This document shows positions 26,300 through 35,285 of a DNA stretch of 64,000 nt, in pieces. The notes under the pieces are model-generated. The model was given only the letters and a program-made list of their open reading frames with translations. It was not told where the DNA came from and did not search any database. This stretch comes from Acidobacteriaceae bacterium KBS 89 (GTDB lineage Bacteria > Acidobacteriota > Terriglobia > Terriglobales > Acidobacteriaceae). The position numbers and the translations under genes are program-made. Where the stretch lies: contig KB906755.1 in NCBI GenBank assembly GCA_000381605.1, forward strand, positions 248,001-312,000. Reading direction: 5' to 3'. Each line of letters starts with the position of its first letter. The first letter of the stretch is position 1.

Positions 26300-28155
26300 C
26301 AGACTGCCCTTGCGGTCGTTTGGGGAGCGGCTGGCTCAAAGCTCTCGCTCGATTGAGCGTCGAAGAATTGACGAAAAATCAGTTCCATCGTCAGCAGCTT
26401 GTGGATGGCAGTCGTCGAGTTTCGATTGCCTTTAACGTGCCCACTAACCATCGCTTCAACATTCGTACGGTTTAAGAACGGCCGCGAAAGAGTGCGGGGA
26501 TCGAGCAGTGTCTCCTGAATGTAGCCGGCCAGAGCATCGCGGTACCACTCCCGGTAGTGCAGAAATTTATGGCGCCCCAGGAATATTCGGTCCGGGTGTA
26601 GCGGAGCGAACCAATTATTGATCTGCGCTGCCCATTGCGGCATTCCATAGTCGCATGCGTATTCGGCCTTAAACGTGAACTCCCGAAATCCCCGCGACAG
26701 CAGAGATCCGCCCACACCGCGGTCGGATCCGATGCGGCCCAACTCGGGGTTACCGTCGCGAATGAGCCGCAGTCGAACGTCTGCGCTAGATCCGTTGTTT
26801 CGAGGAGCAAGATAAACCATTCGGACAAACTCATTGTCCATAAAGGGCGACCGCACGGTCAGCTGGCTCTGCTCAAGAACCAGGATTCCTTGGTGATACC
26901 AGGGCGACTGGCTAAACGCGGCAAAAGTTACCGGATGCTGCTTCCGCAATGCCGTGTAGGTTTCCCCTGCGACGCGGATATGCTTCAGGAATTCCTCCCT
27001 GAACAGGCCTGGTATCGGTTCCACGGCCTTGAACATAACGGCATGACAAACGATTTCGCTACCGTAGGTCCCTACAATTTTAGCGGGGGCAATCTGGCGT
27101 GCCTTGCTGCTGACGTATAGATCCGAAGCACGGTAGACATCGACGGTGCCTTCTGTTAACCAAATGCTCCGCTCCGCATATCCACCAAACCCATTCAGAA
27201 ATTCCTTCCCAACCTCGATCGTCTGGTAGGGCTGGTCAAGAATACCTGCGATCTTTCGCCCAACTCGGACATCGTAGGAATCGCGTATTGGACCACTGAA
27301 TGTATAACTGGGCAGCGAGCCTGGTGCAGTTGCGTGATTGGAGAGGATCACTCTTGTATCCAGTCCGCCGGTCATTGCGATCCCCAACTGTTGGCGGCCG
27401 GAAAAATACCGAGGCAACACGTTGTTTACTGTTGCGCGAAGCTGCTGGTAGTATCCTTCCGGATCGAGCGCCGACTCCTCCTCCCATTCACTGGGTCGGA
27501 AATAGGTTCGTTTGCCGTTGCAGTGGGTACCGCGAAAGGTCCAGATAGATCCACCAGGTAGCACGTGGATGTCTTTGAAGATCGTCCGGTTTTCCAGAAC
27601 GCAGCTGCAGGCAACAAACTCGCCCAGCCCGCGCGAATCGGCCTCGCGCAAATCTGGCCGAATCGCCAGAATCGCCTTGGCTTCGCCTGCGAAGCAGAAC
27701 TCATCTTTACCCACGTGATAATAGAGTCGGTGCATCCCATAGCGGTCATTGAACAACGTGACCGAATTCTGAGACCGGTCTGCTATCAGGCCATGAAACA
27801 TGCCATTCAGACTGACTACGAACTCCGGATCCTTTTCGCGCATGTTCAGCAAATACCCAGATTCGGGTGCGGAAGAAGAGGAAGGGCATCTTTGCCACTC
27901 CTGTCGAACGGCAGTATCGCTGTAATCTTCTCCCGAAAAGATCAGGCACGTGCCGCTGTTCTCGTTCCTCAGCGGCATTCCGTCGGAGAATGATCCCTTC
28001 AGTGCCGTCCACCCGACGTAAACGCCTAACGACTCGTCCACGAATGTTCCCTGAGAGTAGAACTCTTCGTGGGTGACAGCATCCAGCATCTTCCGCAGCC
28101 GCAGTTCTGCACGTGAGCGAGGTTCTGCCGTAATCAAACCGACAATACATGGCAT
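26299..28155 (-). CDS. AsnB-like (asparagine synthase-related) protein
   Basis: 618 residues. An N-terminal Ntn glutaminase-like domain (about 1-200) includes SLNGMFHGLIADRSQNSVTLFNDRYGMHRLYY. A PP-loop ATP-binding domain follows, with GIAMTGGLDTRVIL in place of the usual SGGLDS. The start reads M-P-C-I-V-G. Residue 2, where the glutaminase nucleophile Cys should be, is Pro; Cys is at residue 3. Authentic glutamine hydrolysis is therefore doubtful, and free ammonia or another amine may be the nucleophile. In EPS loci AsnB relatives amidate uronic acids. It is coupled to the downstream GT4 gene. Confidence 0.8.
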   Translation of the reverse strand: MPCIVGLITAEPRSRAELRLRKMLDAVTHEEFYSQGTFVDESLGVYVGWTALKGSFSDGMPLRNENSGTCLIFSGEDYSDTAVRQEWQRCPSSSSAPESGYLLNMREKDPEFVVSLNGMFHGLIADRSQNSVTLFNDRYGMHRLYYHVGKDEFCFAGEAKAILAIRPDLREADSRGLGEFVACSCVLENRTIFKDIHVLPGGSIWTFRGTHCNGKRTYFRPSEWEEESALDPEGYYQQLRATVNNVLPRYFSGRQQLGIAMTGGLDTRVILSNHATAPGSLPSYTFSGPIRDSYDVRVGRKIAGILDQPYQTIEVGKEFLNGFGGYAERSIWLTEGTVDVYRASDLYVSSKARQIAPAKIVGTYGSEIVCHAVMFKAVEPIPGLFREEFLKHIRVAGETYTALRKQHPVTFAAFSQSPWYHQGILVLEQSQLTVRSPFMDNEFVRMVYLAPRNNGSSADVRLRLIRDGNPELGRIGSDRGVGGSLLSRGFREFTFKAEYACDYGMPQWAAQINNWFAPLHPDRIFLGRHKFLHYREWYRDALAGYIQETLLDPRTLSRPFLNRTNVEAMVSGHVKGNRNSTTAIHKLLTMELIFRQFFDAQSSESFEPAAPQTTARAV

Positions 28156-28161
28156 TGTTTT

Positions 28162-29058
28162 TCAGACCTCGCTTCTCGTGTAGTGATGCCGACTATGCCA
28201 TGCGGTGCGCCATTCCCGCAACTTAGCGGCAACGGTTTCGGGAATACGGTCGGAGAGTCGATGATGCAGGCCAAGTGGCAGTGCTAGCCGGCCCAGCGGA
28301 GTCAGCGGCACAAAGTAGCGCGGGATGTCCACGCGTTCGAACCCATTCACTTCTTTGAAGTGCGAAAGGCTATCTCCTACTTTATTTCCATAGGTGAAGT
28401 GCTCGTACACGAGGTAAGGAATTTGCCGGTCGGCGCAAGATCGCACAGCCTGGGCGATCAGCGCGTTGGTAGGTGCCTTATCTTTGTGTTCCGCCATCGA
28501 GAGGATATGTACTAGACAAGCCTGCGTGCGGCTTTCATCAAACACCAGCTTTGCAAAGCCGATAATCTTCGACCCGAGGAATGCTCCGATGTAGACCGTG
28601 CGATCCAAGAAAGTCCCTGCATATTTCCGTGCGCCCTCCGCGGTCATTCCAAAATGTGGAAAGCGCTTGCCTTGGCGGATCGGTGTCTCGTTGTAGATCC
28701 CACAAATACCCTGGATGAGTTCCTCACCAAAAGGGATTTCGCGCAGTTCAACACCCCGTTTCGTTGCCTGACGAGCCCGGTTTCTCGGATACGAGCGAAT
28801 TTGATTGTTCCACCAGTTCTCGAAAGTCGTAACCCGGAGCACGGCGAGATTGTCCATCTCCATGGGATATGGATACTGAGGTGCCGATTCCGGCAGCTTC
28901 TGGAGAAATGTGAAGAGATCGACACGTCTTCCGCAGGTACGCAGCCCGGCCAGAAACTTCTCTGGATCTTCCGGAAATGTGTACTTGTCGCCTTCAGGAC
29001 GAGCGATTCTGACGAGGCGGCCGTGAATCATGACGTCTTTGCCGCAGATTTTGATCAC
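28162..29058 (-). CDS. GNAT/FemAB-like acyltransferase
   Basis: 298 residues, GTG start with AGGAG about 9 nt upstream. The central region has RNRARQATKRGVELREIPF, then VYIGAFLGSKIIGFAKLVFDE and QAVRSCADRQIPYLVYEHFTYG. This is the fold order of FemAB-like acetyl/aminoacyl transferases. Such enzymes attach acyl or aminoacyl groups to amino sugars. It lies just upstream of the AsnB-like gene (6-nt gap), consistent with sugar N-acylation. The acyl donor is unknown. Confidence 0.65.
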   Translation of the reverse strand: MIKICGKDVMIHGRLVRIARPEGDKYTFPEDPEKFLAGLRTCGRRVDLFTFLQKLPESAPQYPYPMEMDNLAVLRVTTFENWWNNQIRSYPRNRARQATKRGVELREIPFGEELIQGICGIYNETPIRQGKRFPHFGMTAEGARKYAGTFLDRTVYIGAFLGSKIIGFAKLVFDESRTQACLVHILSMAEHKDKAPTNALIAQAVRSCADRQIPYLVYEHFTYGNKVGDSLSHFKEVNGFERVDIPRYFVPLTPLGRLALPLGLHHRLSDRIPETVAAKLREWRTAWHSRHHYTRSEV

Positions 29059-29286
29059 TGTATAGAACTCCTGCCTGTAAGCCCGAAGTCAATACTGACT
29101 AACGAGCAAGGTATGCAATTGCTTCCCGCGTCCGGTCCGTGTGGCCGGCCGAATATTTCGGGCACACATTAGTCACGTAGGATGGTCGGAACTCGGAAGA
29201 TCGTTCTCTTCCAGCAGAGAACATTCGATCTCCACAACGTGAACAATGGTCGATGAGCAGTGCCTAGGATGGCCTGACCTCACCTA

Positions 29287-30117
29287 CTATGCGCTGAACT
29301 TTCTGAAACCTTTAGCAATTTGAAGATCGCCCTTTCTGCGCATAATCTCGCCACCTGTCAGAAACCGGAATTCCTCTGGGTTCACCGGATGGGTCTCAAG
29401 TTCCACAATTGAGCGCCGAGCAATCGAAAAGACTTCATCGATACCTTTTTGCGGCTCGACAGGCAGGAGAGCGAAGAAGCAGTCGGTTAGCAGGTATCGC
29501 TTAGCCAGCACACGATCAATCGTTGCCCGATAGAGCCGGTTCATACGACTCTTCTCGCCCGGTCGGAAGGAAAAATTCCTTCGCACCTTCGTGCCCGCAG
29601 GTAGCAGCCTGCCAAACAGCACATTGGCGCAGAGGTGCATGTGGTGATGGCCGTCAAGGCGGTCGGGTTCACGCCCGTGGAGCCGAGCGAATTCGTCACG
29701 CTGAGCCTCAACGACATATTCGAAAGAGACGATCAGACCTGGGTGAAACACAACTTGGGAGAAACGATTCCGGAGCAAGTACTGCGACACGCGCTCCTGA
29801 TGCTCGCGGAGTTGTGATGGAACTCCCGACCCCGAGAAGACTGATGTGAAGTTGAGGTGGAGGCCGGCGTCGATTCCGTGGTCTTGAGCAATTCCCGCAG
29901 AGCGCGCGGAATCCTCCATGAAGACCATGGCGCTGACGGACGAAACCGTACCGCAACGGAGACAGTCCAGCGTTCGATCCGTCGTCTCGCGATCACGCCC
30001 CCAGTCATCAGCATTGACGATGAGGCAACCGGTTTGAGGTGGATTTCCTCCCACGCCAATAGGCTGCGCTGCCGGCTCTGTCCCAACAACGTTGGACGTG
30101 AACATGGTCGACTTCAA
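29287..30117 (-). CDS. ChbG/YdjC family carbohydrate deacetylase
   Basis: 276 residues. It has the family metal motifs: LIVNADDWGRD near the N-terminus, GLHLNFT about 60 residues later and LDGHHHMHL near mid-protein. These enzymes deacetylate N-acetylated (oligo)saccharides. The predicted TTG start overlaps the upstream GT2 stop as TTGA; an ATG at 30105 is an alternative. It probably acts on an N-acetyl sugar in the EPS pathway and is a second deacetylase besides the PIG-L protein. Confidence 0.85.
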   Translation of the reverse strand: MKSTMFTSNVVGTEPAAQPIGVGGNPPQTGCLIVNADDWGRDRETTDRTLDCLRCGTVSSVSAMVFMEDSARSAGIAQDHGIDAGLHLNFTSVFSGSGVPSQLREHQERVSQYLLRNRFSQVVFHPGLIVSFEYVVEAQRDEFARLHGREPDRLDGHHHMHLCANVLFGRLLPAGTKVRRNFSFRPGEKSRMNRLYRATIDRVLAKRYLLTDCFFALLPVEPQKGIDEVFSIARRSIVELETHPVNPEEFRFLTGGEIMRRKGDLQIAKGFRKFSA

Positions 30118-31052
30118 TCCGCTGTCCCCTTCCCAATGTTAGGTTCGCCTGCCCACGGAATCTCTTTCGAAGAGCTCGTTCTCCGCTGGAGGAAGCTAAA
30201 AAGCCGATGCATTTGCTCGCCCCGATGAAACTCGATCAGTTCGGGTGGGACCGGGCGCTTTGTCCGTCGGAGAAGAGCCCAGACGTAACCCGCTCCCAAA
30301 GCCAGTCCACCGACGCAGCGCGGAGGCAAAGCCATCTGTCGTGCCACTCTGCACAATTCCCAAACAGGATGGTTGCCGACAGCATAATCTTTTAGACCCA
30401 CTCGGAATCTGGCAGCCATCGGGTTATGGCCGGCCGTGCCTATCGGCCGGTGATGAATACAATGCTTCTCCGTGAAGGTGCGCGTCTTCCAGCCCTTCAT
30501 TCTGGCGGTAATCACCGCGACGTGGTCGATGGACCCGCCCCGGATCGGAACGTAACCTCCAATCGCGTCGAAGCAACTCCGCCGAAAAACCTGGCAAGCT
30601 CCGGAAACATGCTCAATGCTCACGAAGCGATAGTCGTAGCTTTCTCCTGATATCTCGCGAAAGGGCGTGCCGACTAAGCCTAGTTCCGGATGCGCCGCGA
30701 GCTTTTCCAGCAAAAACGCAAAGTAATCCGATTCGAAGCTGATGTCTGCATCCAGGCTAACTACAGCCTCGTAAGGTACTGCGGTGAGCCGCTCAAGACC
30801 GGCGTTGAACGCCATTACCTTTCCAGCGAAGTGCCGTTCCTTGCGCTGGGGTCGACGTACCAGGTCGATCCACGGATGCTCAGCAGAATATCGAGCAACA
30901 ATATCATCCGTATCATCCGTTGAACCGTCACTGACGATGACCCATCGGATCGGTTTATGGGTTTGCGCAATCATCGAACGAAGCGTCAGCTCGATGTATT
31001 GCGCTTCATTCCTTGCCGGAGTGATGAGGACGTAACTTAATCTTGTCGTCAT
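30114..31052 (-). CDS. Glycosyltransferase family 2
   Basis: 312 residues. The GT-A fold is clear: ITPARNEAQYIELTLRSM at the N-terminus, VIVSDGSTDDTDDIV, the DxD metal site as VSLDADISFES, and an acceptor-side GGSIDHVAVITARMKGWKT. It is a single-domain cytoplasmic or membrane-associated transferase with a short hydrophobic stretch near the C-terminus. It overlaps the YdjC-like gene by 4 nt. Confidence 0.85.
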   Translation of the reverse strand: MTTRLSYVLITPARNEAQYIELTLRSMIAQTHKPIRWVIVSDGSTDDTDDIVARYSAEHPWIDLVRRPQRKERHFAGKVMAFNAGLERLTAVPYEAVVSLDADISFESDYFAFLLEKLAAHPELGLVGTPFREISGESYDYRFVSIEHVSGACQVFRRSCFDAIGGYVPIRGGSIDHVAVITARMKGWKTRTFTEKHCIHHRPIGTAGHNPMAARFRVGLKDYAVGNHPVWELCRVARQMALPPRCVGGLALGAGYVWALLRRTKRPVPPELIEFHRGEQMHRLFSFLQRRTSSSKEIPWAGEPNIGKGTAD

Positions 31053-31096
31053 AACGATGCGATAAGTGGGAAGGGAATTATACAGAGCGCCAATTG

Positions 31097-32356
31097 TTAG
31101 ACGACCAGGGTCTGAGGTTCGTTAAGATCCGGAACTGATTCCGGTTGTATGCAATGCGTTTCTGCCGCGAACGCACAGATCTCTGCGACGACACGAGCCT
31201 GTTGCTCTGCGGTTAGCTGAGGGAACATCGGAAGCGAAACGATTTCGGCGGCGGCGCATTCCGTGACGGGGAAGTCTCCCCGCTGATACCCGAACGAACG
31301 GTATGCCTGCTGCAGGTGCAGCGGTACCGGATAGTGAATGCCCGTGCCTATGCGCGCGTCGTTCAGACGGCGAATCAACTCGTCGCGCTCGGCGCTGCGC
31401 ACCACGTACAGATGGTAAACTCCGCGCGACCAGGAGGGCTCCGAGGGACAGACCACGCCCTCAGCATCCGACAGCAGGCGGTTGTACTCTACTGCATGAT
31501 TTCGCCGGAGAGCGTTCCACTCAGAGAGGTGGCGCAGCTTGATCTCCAGCAGTCCAGCTTGGATCGCATCCAGTCGCCCGTTATAGCCTTCTACATCGTG
31601 GTAATACTTCTTCGCCTGGCCATGATCTCGTAGCATCTTGATTTTGTCTGCAATGCAGTCATCGTTCGTAGTTGCTGCACCGGCTTCACCACAAGCTCCC
31701 AGATTTTTGCCGGGGTAGAAGCTAAATGCAGCTGCCCGCCCCATCGAACCAGCCTTCATCCAACGGTTAAGTTTCTTTGAGAAGTATTCTGCACCGTGTG
31801 CCTGACAGGCATCTTCAATCACTGTGAGCCCGTACTCGTCGGCGAGACTCAAGATAGAATCCATGTCGGCCATCTGACCATAGAGGTGTACCGGCACCAC
31901 TGCGGTTACAGGCCGTCCACTTCGCTGGCTAATCAACCTTCCTGACTCATCAAGGGAGCACTGCTCTTCTAGGTACTTTCGCAGCTTCTCAACCGACATG
32001 TTGTACGTGTCACCGTCGATGTCGACGAATTCTGGCAGCGCACCGGCCTGCGAGATTGCCTCCGTAGTAGCAATAAACGTGTGAGGCACAGTGATTACAA
32101 CGTCTCCGGGTTGAACTCCACAAGTCATGATCGCGAAACGGAGGGCATCCGTGCCACTACTTATAGCAATGGAATGGCGGGTATCACAGAACGTTGCAAA
32201 TGCTTTCTCAAAGTCCTCCACCATCGGGCCGCCGATAAAACCTGCCGTATGCAGAGCTTGAAGAAATACACCGGTGAGCTCTTGCTCGAGCTCAACGTGC
32301 GGAGTAATTAGATCAAGAAAAGGGATGTTATTTGGAGCACCACTAAACATGGACAT
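31097..32356 (-). CDS. DegT/DnrJ/EryC1/StrS sugar aminotransferase (WbpE/WlbC-like)
   Basis: 419 residues, ATG with AAGGA upstream. PLP-enzyme features: AISSGTDALRFAIMTCGVQPGDVVI, EDACQAHGAEY and the Schiff-base lysine in AFSFYPGKNLGACGEAGA. C-terminal GIGTGIHYPVPLHLQQAY is typical of the VioA/WbpE/FdtB group. It converts a 3-keto or 4-keto sugar nucleotide to an amino sugar using glutamate. Its two upstream neighbours are a Gfo/Idh/MocA dehydrogenase and a left-handed beta-helix acetyltransferase. That is the gene set of 3-acetamido-sugar synthesis, so a 3-aminotransferase is favoured. Confidence 0.85.
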   Translation of the reverse strand: MSMFSGAPNNIPFLDLITPHVELEQELTGVFLQALHTAGFIGGPMVEDFEKAFATFCDTRHSIAISSGTDALRFAIMTCGVQPGDVVITVPHTFIATTEAISQAGALPEFVDIDGDTYNMSVEKLRKYLEEQCSLDESGRLISQRSGRPVTAVVPVHLYGQMADMDSILSLADEYGLTVIEDACQAHGAEYFSKKLNRWMKAGSMGRAAAFSFYPGKNLGACGEAGAATTNDDCIADKIKMLRDHGQAKKYYHDVEGYNGRLDAIQAGLLEIKLRHLSEWNALRRNHAVEYNRLLSDAEGVVCPSEPSWSRGVYHLYVVRSAERDELIRRLNDARIGTGIHYPVPLHLQQAYRSFGYQRGDFPVTECAAAEIVSLPMFPQLTAEQQARVVAEICAFAAETHCIQPESVPDLNEPQTLVV

Positions 32357-32849
32357 CGTGTCCTTTCACAGTCTGTGCTATATAACGCAGGATCTTAGCG
32401 GGGTTTCCGGCAACGATTGAGTTAGGCGGAACATCTTTAGTGACGACGCTGCCGGCACCCACGATTGCGTTTTCGCCGATGGTCGTTTTGGATAGAATCG
32501 TGGCGCCTGAGCCGATAGACGCGCCCTTCCTTATCACGGTACGTTCGATTTTCCAGTCGGCTTCGGTTTGCAGGCTACCTTCAGTAGTCGTAGCGCGGGG
32601 ATAACTGTCGTTTACGAACGTCACTCCATGCCCAATGAACACATTATCTTCGATGATGACGCCTTCACAGATAAACGTGTGACTCGAGATTTTGCAGCGT
32701 CTTCCGACGCTCGCGTTTTTCTGGATTTCCACAAATGTGCCGATTTTTGTCTCATCTCCCACTTCGCACCCGTACAGATTTATGAATTTCGCAAGTCGAA
32801 CATTTTCTCCTAGTTTCACGTCGTCAGTGATGCAGTTGTAGGAATTCAT
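32343..32849 (-). CDS. Left-handed beta-helix N-acetyltransferase (WbpD/WlbB-like)
   Basis: 168 residues made of hexapeptide repeats (IEDNVFIGHGVTFVND, IGENAIVGAGSVVTKDV, IVAGNPAKI). The pattern SHTFICEGVIIEDNVFIGHGV and the overall size fit WbpD/WlbB, which N-acetylates UDP-3-amino-sugar uronates. The ATG overlaps the upstream dehydrogenase stop (ATGA), and its 3' end overlaps the aminotransferase by 14 nt, so the three genes are tightly coupled. Confidence 0.85.
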   Translation of the reverse strand: MNSYNCITDDVKLGENVRLAKFINLYGCEVGDETKIGTFVEIQKNASVGRRCKISSHTFICEGVIIEDNVFIGHGVTFVNDSYPRATTTEGSLQTEADWKIERTVIRKGASIGSGATILSKTTIGENAIVGAGSVVTKDVPPNSIVAGNPAKILRYIAQTVKGHDVHV

Positions 32850-33844
32850 AGGTAGACTAACGAGCCTTTCTTGCTAAGTGATTCACTAGCAGCCTCCAAC
32901 ATTTTGACCACTCGGAGCCCCGCGTGGCCATCGTTGATTGGTTGTTGCCCACTCGAAATGCAGTCCACGAAGTAAGACAACTCTTGACGCAGAGCCTCTA
33001 CTTGTTCCAGCTGCGGGGCCCACATATCGCCAGACCGATAGTTGACCAAAAGTTCATAGACGCCTTCGCGGTTTGTAACGTCAACTCCTTTGTCGTAGAC
33101 TTTTACCTTTTCGTCCGCCTCGAGGTCGTTCCATAGCAGCATGCGCTTCTCTCCGCCCAGGAGTGTCGTCCTGATCTTTACTGGCGAGAGCCAGTTAACA
33201 TTGATATGTGCGATGACCTTCTCGGGGAAGTAGAGCGTCATGTAGGCCACATCTTCGTGACTGTTCAGATGTTTTTGCCCGGTCGCGACGATTGCCTCCG
33301 GACTCGCCTTCAAAAGGTAATCCATGATGGACAGATCGTGTGGGGCAAGGTCCCAGAGAACATTGATATCATGCTGGAAAAGGCCCAGGTTGACACGCGT
33401 CGAATCGTAGTAATAGAGCTTGCCAAGGGTCCCCTCGTTGAGAAGCTCCGAGATTTTCTTCACGGCACCGGTGAACAGGAACGTATGGTCCACCATAATT
33501 GTGAGATTCTTCCGCTCGGCGAGATTGATTAGCTCCTCACCCTCAGCCGTATTGCTGGTAAATGGCTTCTCCACGAAGACATGCTTGCCGTTTTCCAGTG
33601 CGGCTTTTGCAAGTTCGTAGTGCGTCCAGACCGGAGTGATGACCGCGATAGCGTCTATGTCATGTGATGAGATCACCTCCGCTGCGTCTGACGTAACGTT
33701 GATTCCCGGGTAAGCCTTTTGAGCGCGCTTCCGCGCCGCGGCACTTATCTCCGCGATTGTAAGGACTTGGGAGTCTTCGAGACTTGTCAGGTTGCGGACG
33801 ACGTTCGGTCCCCAATAGCCATAACCGATTACACCAAAATTCAC
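32846..33844 (-). CDS. Gfo/Idh/MocA oxidoreductase (WbpB/WlbA-like)
   Basis: 332 residues, GTG start. The N-terminal Rossmann motif is VIGYGYWGPNVVRN. The EKP motif in KHVFVEKPFTSNTAEGEEL is typical of the family. A C-terminal mixed sheet domain has WDLAPHDLSIMDYLL and VNWLSPVKIRT. The next two genes (acetyltransferase, aminotransferase) make oxidation of a sugar C3 hydroxyl (WbpB/WlbA role) the best guess. Confidence 0.85.
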   Translation of the reverse strand: MNFGVIGYGYWGPNVVRNLTSLEDSQVLTIAEISAAARKRAQKAYPGINVTSDAAEVISSHDIDAIAVITPVWTHYELAKAALENGKHVFVEKPFTSNTAEGEELINLAERKNLTIMVDHTFLFTGAVKKISELLNEGTLGKLYYYDSTRVNLGLFQHDINVLWDLAPHDLSIMDYLLKASPEAIVATGQKHLNSHEDVAYMTLYFPEKVIAHINVNWLSPVKIRTTLLGGEKRMLLWNDLEADEKVKVYDKGVDVTNREGVYELLVNYRSGDMWAPQLEQVEALRQELSYFVDCISSGQQPINDGHAGLRVVKMLEAASESLSKKGSLVYL

Positions 33845-33958
33845 CGTCTTACCACCTTTTATGACTAGTTATGGTTGGAGCAATTGGCCTGGGGGAGGGT
33901 CGTTCGGCAGGAAGGAACCAACAGCATCATCGATTAATACACGGCCACAATGCGAAGT

Positions 33959-35107
33959 TCAGCATGCGCCCCGAAACACAGCACCAGGGGTGCGCATGAG
34001 GATCTTCACGTCGAGCCAGGGAGACCACGACTTCGCGTATTGCAGATCCAGCCTAACCATTTCGTCGAACTTGATACGGTTTCGACCGTTCACCTGCCAC
34101 AAACCAGTGATTCCCGGTTTGACTTCCAATACCCGCCGCCGGTGCCACGTCTGATACGCGGCCAATTCGTATGGAATCGGAGGACGGGGGCCGACAAGCG
34201 ACATATCGCCCTTCAAAACGTTCATCAGCTGAGGCAGTTCATCGAGACTGGTTTTGCGCAAGAACTTCCCGATTCGCGTCACCCTCTTATCGTTCGTAAG
34301 CTTATATACGCCCTCACCGTTCTCGTCGAACAGTTTATGCTCGGCCTTCCCCGAAATCAACTTAGTCACGTACTCTCTATGGACGCTATTGTCGTTGTCG
34401 GTCTGCATCGATCGGAACTTCAGAAAGGTAAAATTCTGCCCGTACTGTCCGACCCGTTGTTGTCGGTAAAGCACAGGGCCTTTCGATGACAGTTTGATCG
34501 CCAGCGCAATAATCAAAAGTAGAGGTGCGCAAAGAATCAGAATCACTGCGCTGCCGACGGCATCCATTACTTGCTTCGTACGCAAAAGATAATGTTTGTT
34601 CTTGTCCGGGGTCAACAAATCCGGATATAGAGAAGGATTGCTTGGGCGCCCCGAATTGTCATGGTCCCAGTCATCTGGAAAGAAGTGGAAGGAGATCTTC
34701 ACTTGACTGAGCTGTTCGGAGGGCAGTTGCGCCTTGAGCGCAGTACTCACCTTGTTCAGGATTACGTTGAGGGTCGAAGCTTTCTCGTCGCGCGGGAGTC
34801 CTGTAAACATCACTCCGACGATGGCACGGTCTTTGTACCAGCCGATGACGTCGGTTTCCCTGATGGATAACAGCAGTACAGACAGCATATCGTCGAGGAC
34901 CTTACCGTTCCTTTCTGAGCTCTGGGGACTACCGCCTTCCAGTAGCATGAGCAGGAACGGTTCTTGGGAACGCTCTGTTCTTTTGCGCTCGATTGCAATC
35001 ATCCGCCTGAAGGTTTCTTCGTTCAGGACCTCGCGTGCTCCTGCGGATAACCAATCGAGTAAAGGGTCGGCGGGAGTTGAAATTTTATCCATACGTAGCA
35101 AAGTCAC
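33959..35107 (-). CDS. Initiating sugar-1-phosphate transferase with degenerate GGDEF-like N-terminal domain
   Basis: 382 residues from the GTG at 35107, with AGAGGAG about 6 nt upstream; the frame is open further up but no better start is seen. The C-terminal ~200 residues are a bacterial sugar transferase: one membrane segment (AVILILCAPLLLIIALAI), then KGPVLYRQQRVGQYGQNFTF, FLRKTSLDELPQLMNVLKG and MSLVGPRPPIPYE. It loads the first sugar-phosphate onto undecaprenyl phosphate. The N-terminal ~160 residues lack the usual membrane helices. They resemble a degenerate GGDEF domain (FRRMIAIERKRTERSQEPFL ... DVIGWYKDRAIVGVMF), with the GGDEF site lost. Confidence 0.8.
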   Translation of the reverse strand: MTLLRMDKISTPADPLLDWLSAGAREVLNEETFRRMIAIERKRTERSQEPFLLMLLEGGSPQSSERNGKVLDDMLSVLLLSIRETDVIGWYKDRAIVGVMFTGLPRDEKASTLNVILNKVSTALKAQLPSEQLSQVKISFHFFPDDWDHDNSGRPSNPSLYPDLLTPDKNKHYLLRTKQVMDAVGSAVILILCAPLLLIIALAIKLSSKGPVLYRQQRVGQYGQNFTFLKFRSMQTDNDNSVHREYVTKLISGKAEHKLFDENGEGVYKLTNDKRVTRIGKFLRKTSLDELPQLMNVLKGDMSLVGPRPPIPYELAAYQTWHRRRVLEVKPGITGLWQVNGRNRIKFDEMVRLDLQYAKSWSPWLDVKILMRTPGAVFRGAC

Positions 35108-35285
35108 GAATAACTCCTCTCTCAAACATTCACAATTTCTAGTTGCCGGTGGGGCGCGCAATTCATGGCCCATGGCCCACTCTTGTCCCGTCTCCTTTGT
35201 AGAGTGAGGGAAGAGAGCTCATTCACTTATTCGGGTAACCGGGGAACTTTCAGATAAGAACGACAAAAGCTAGATTCGACCAGAA

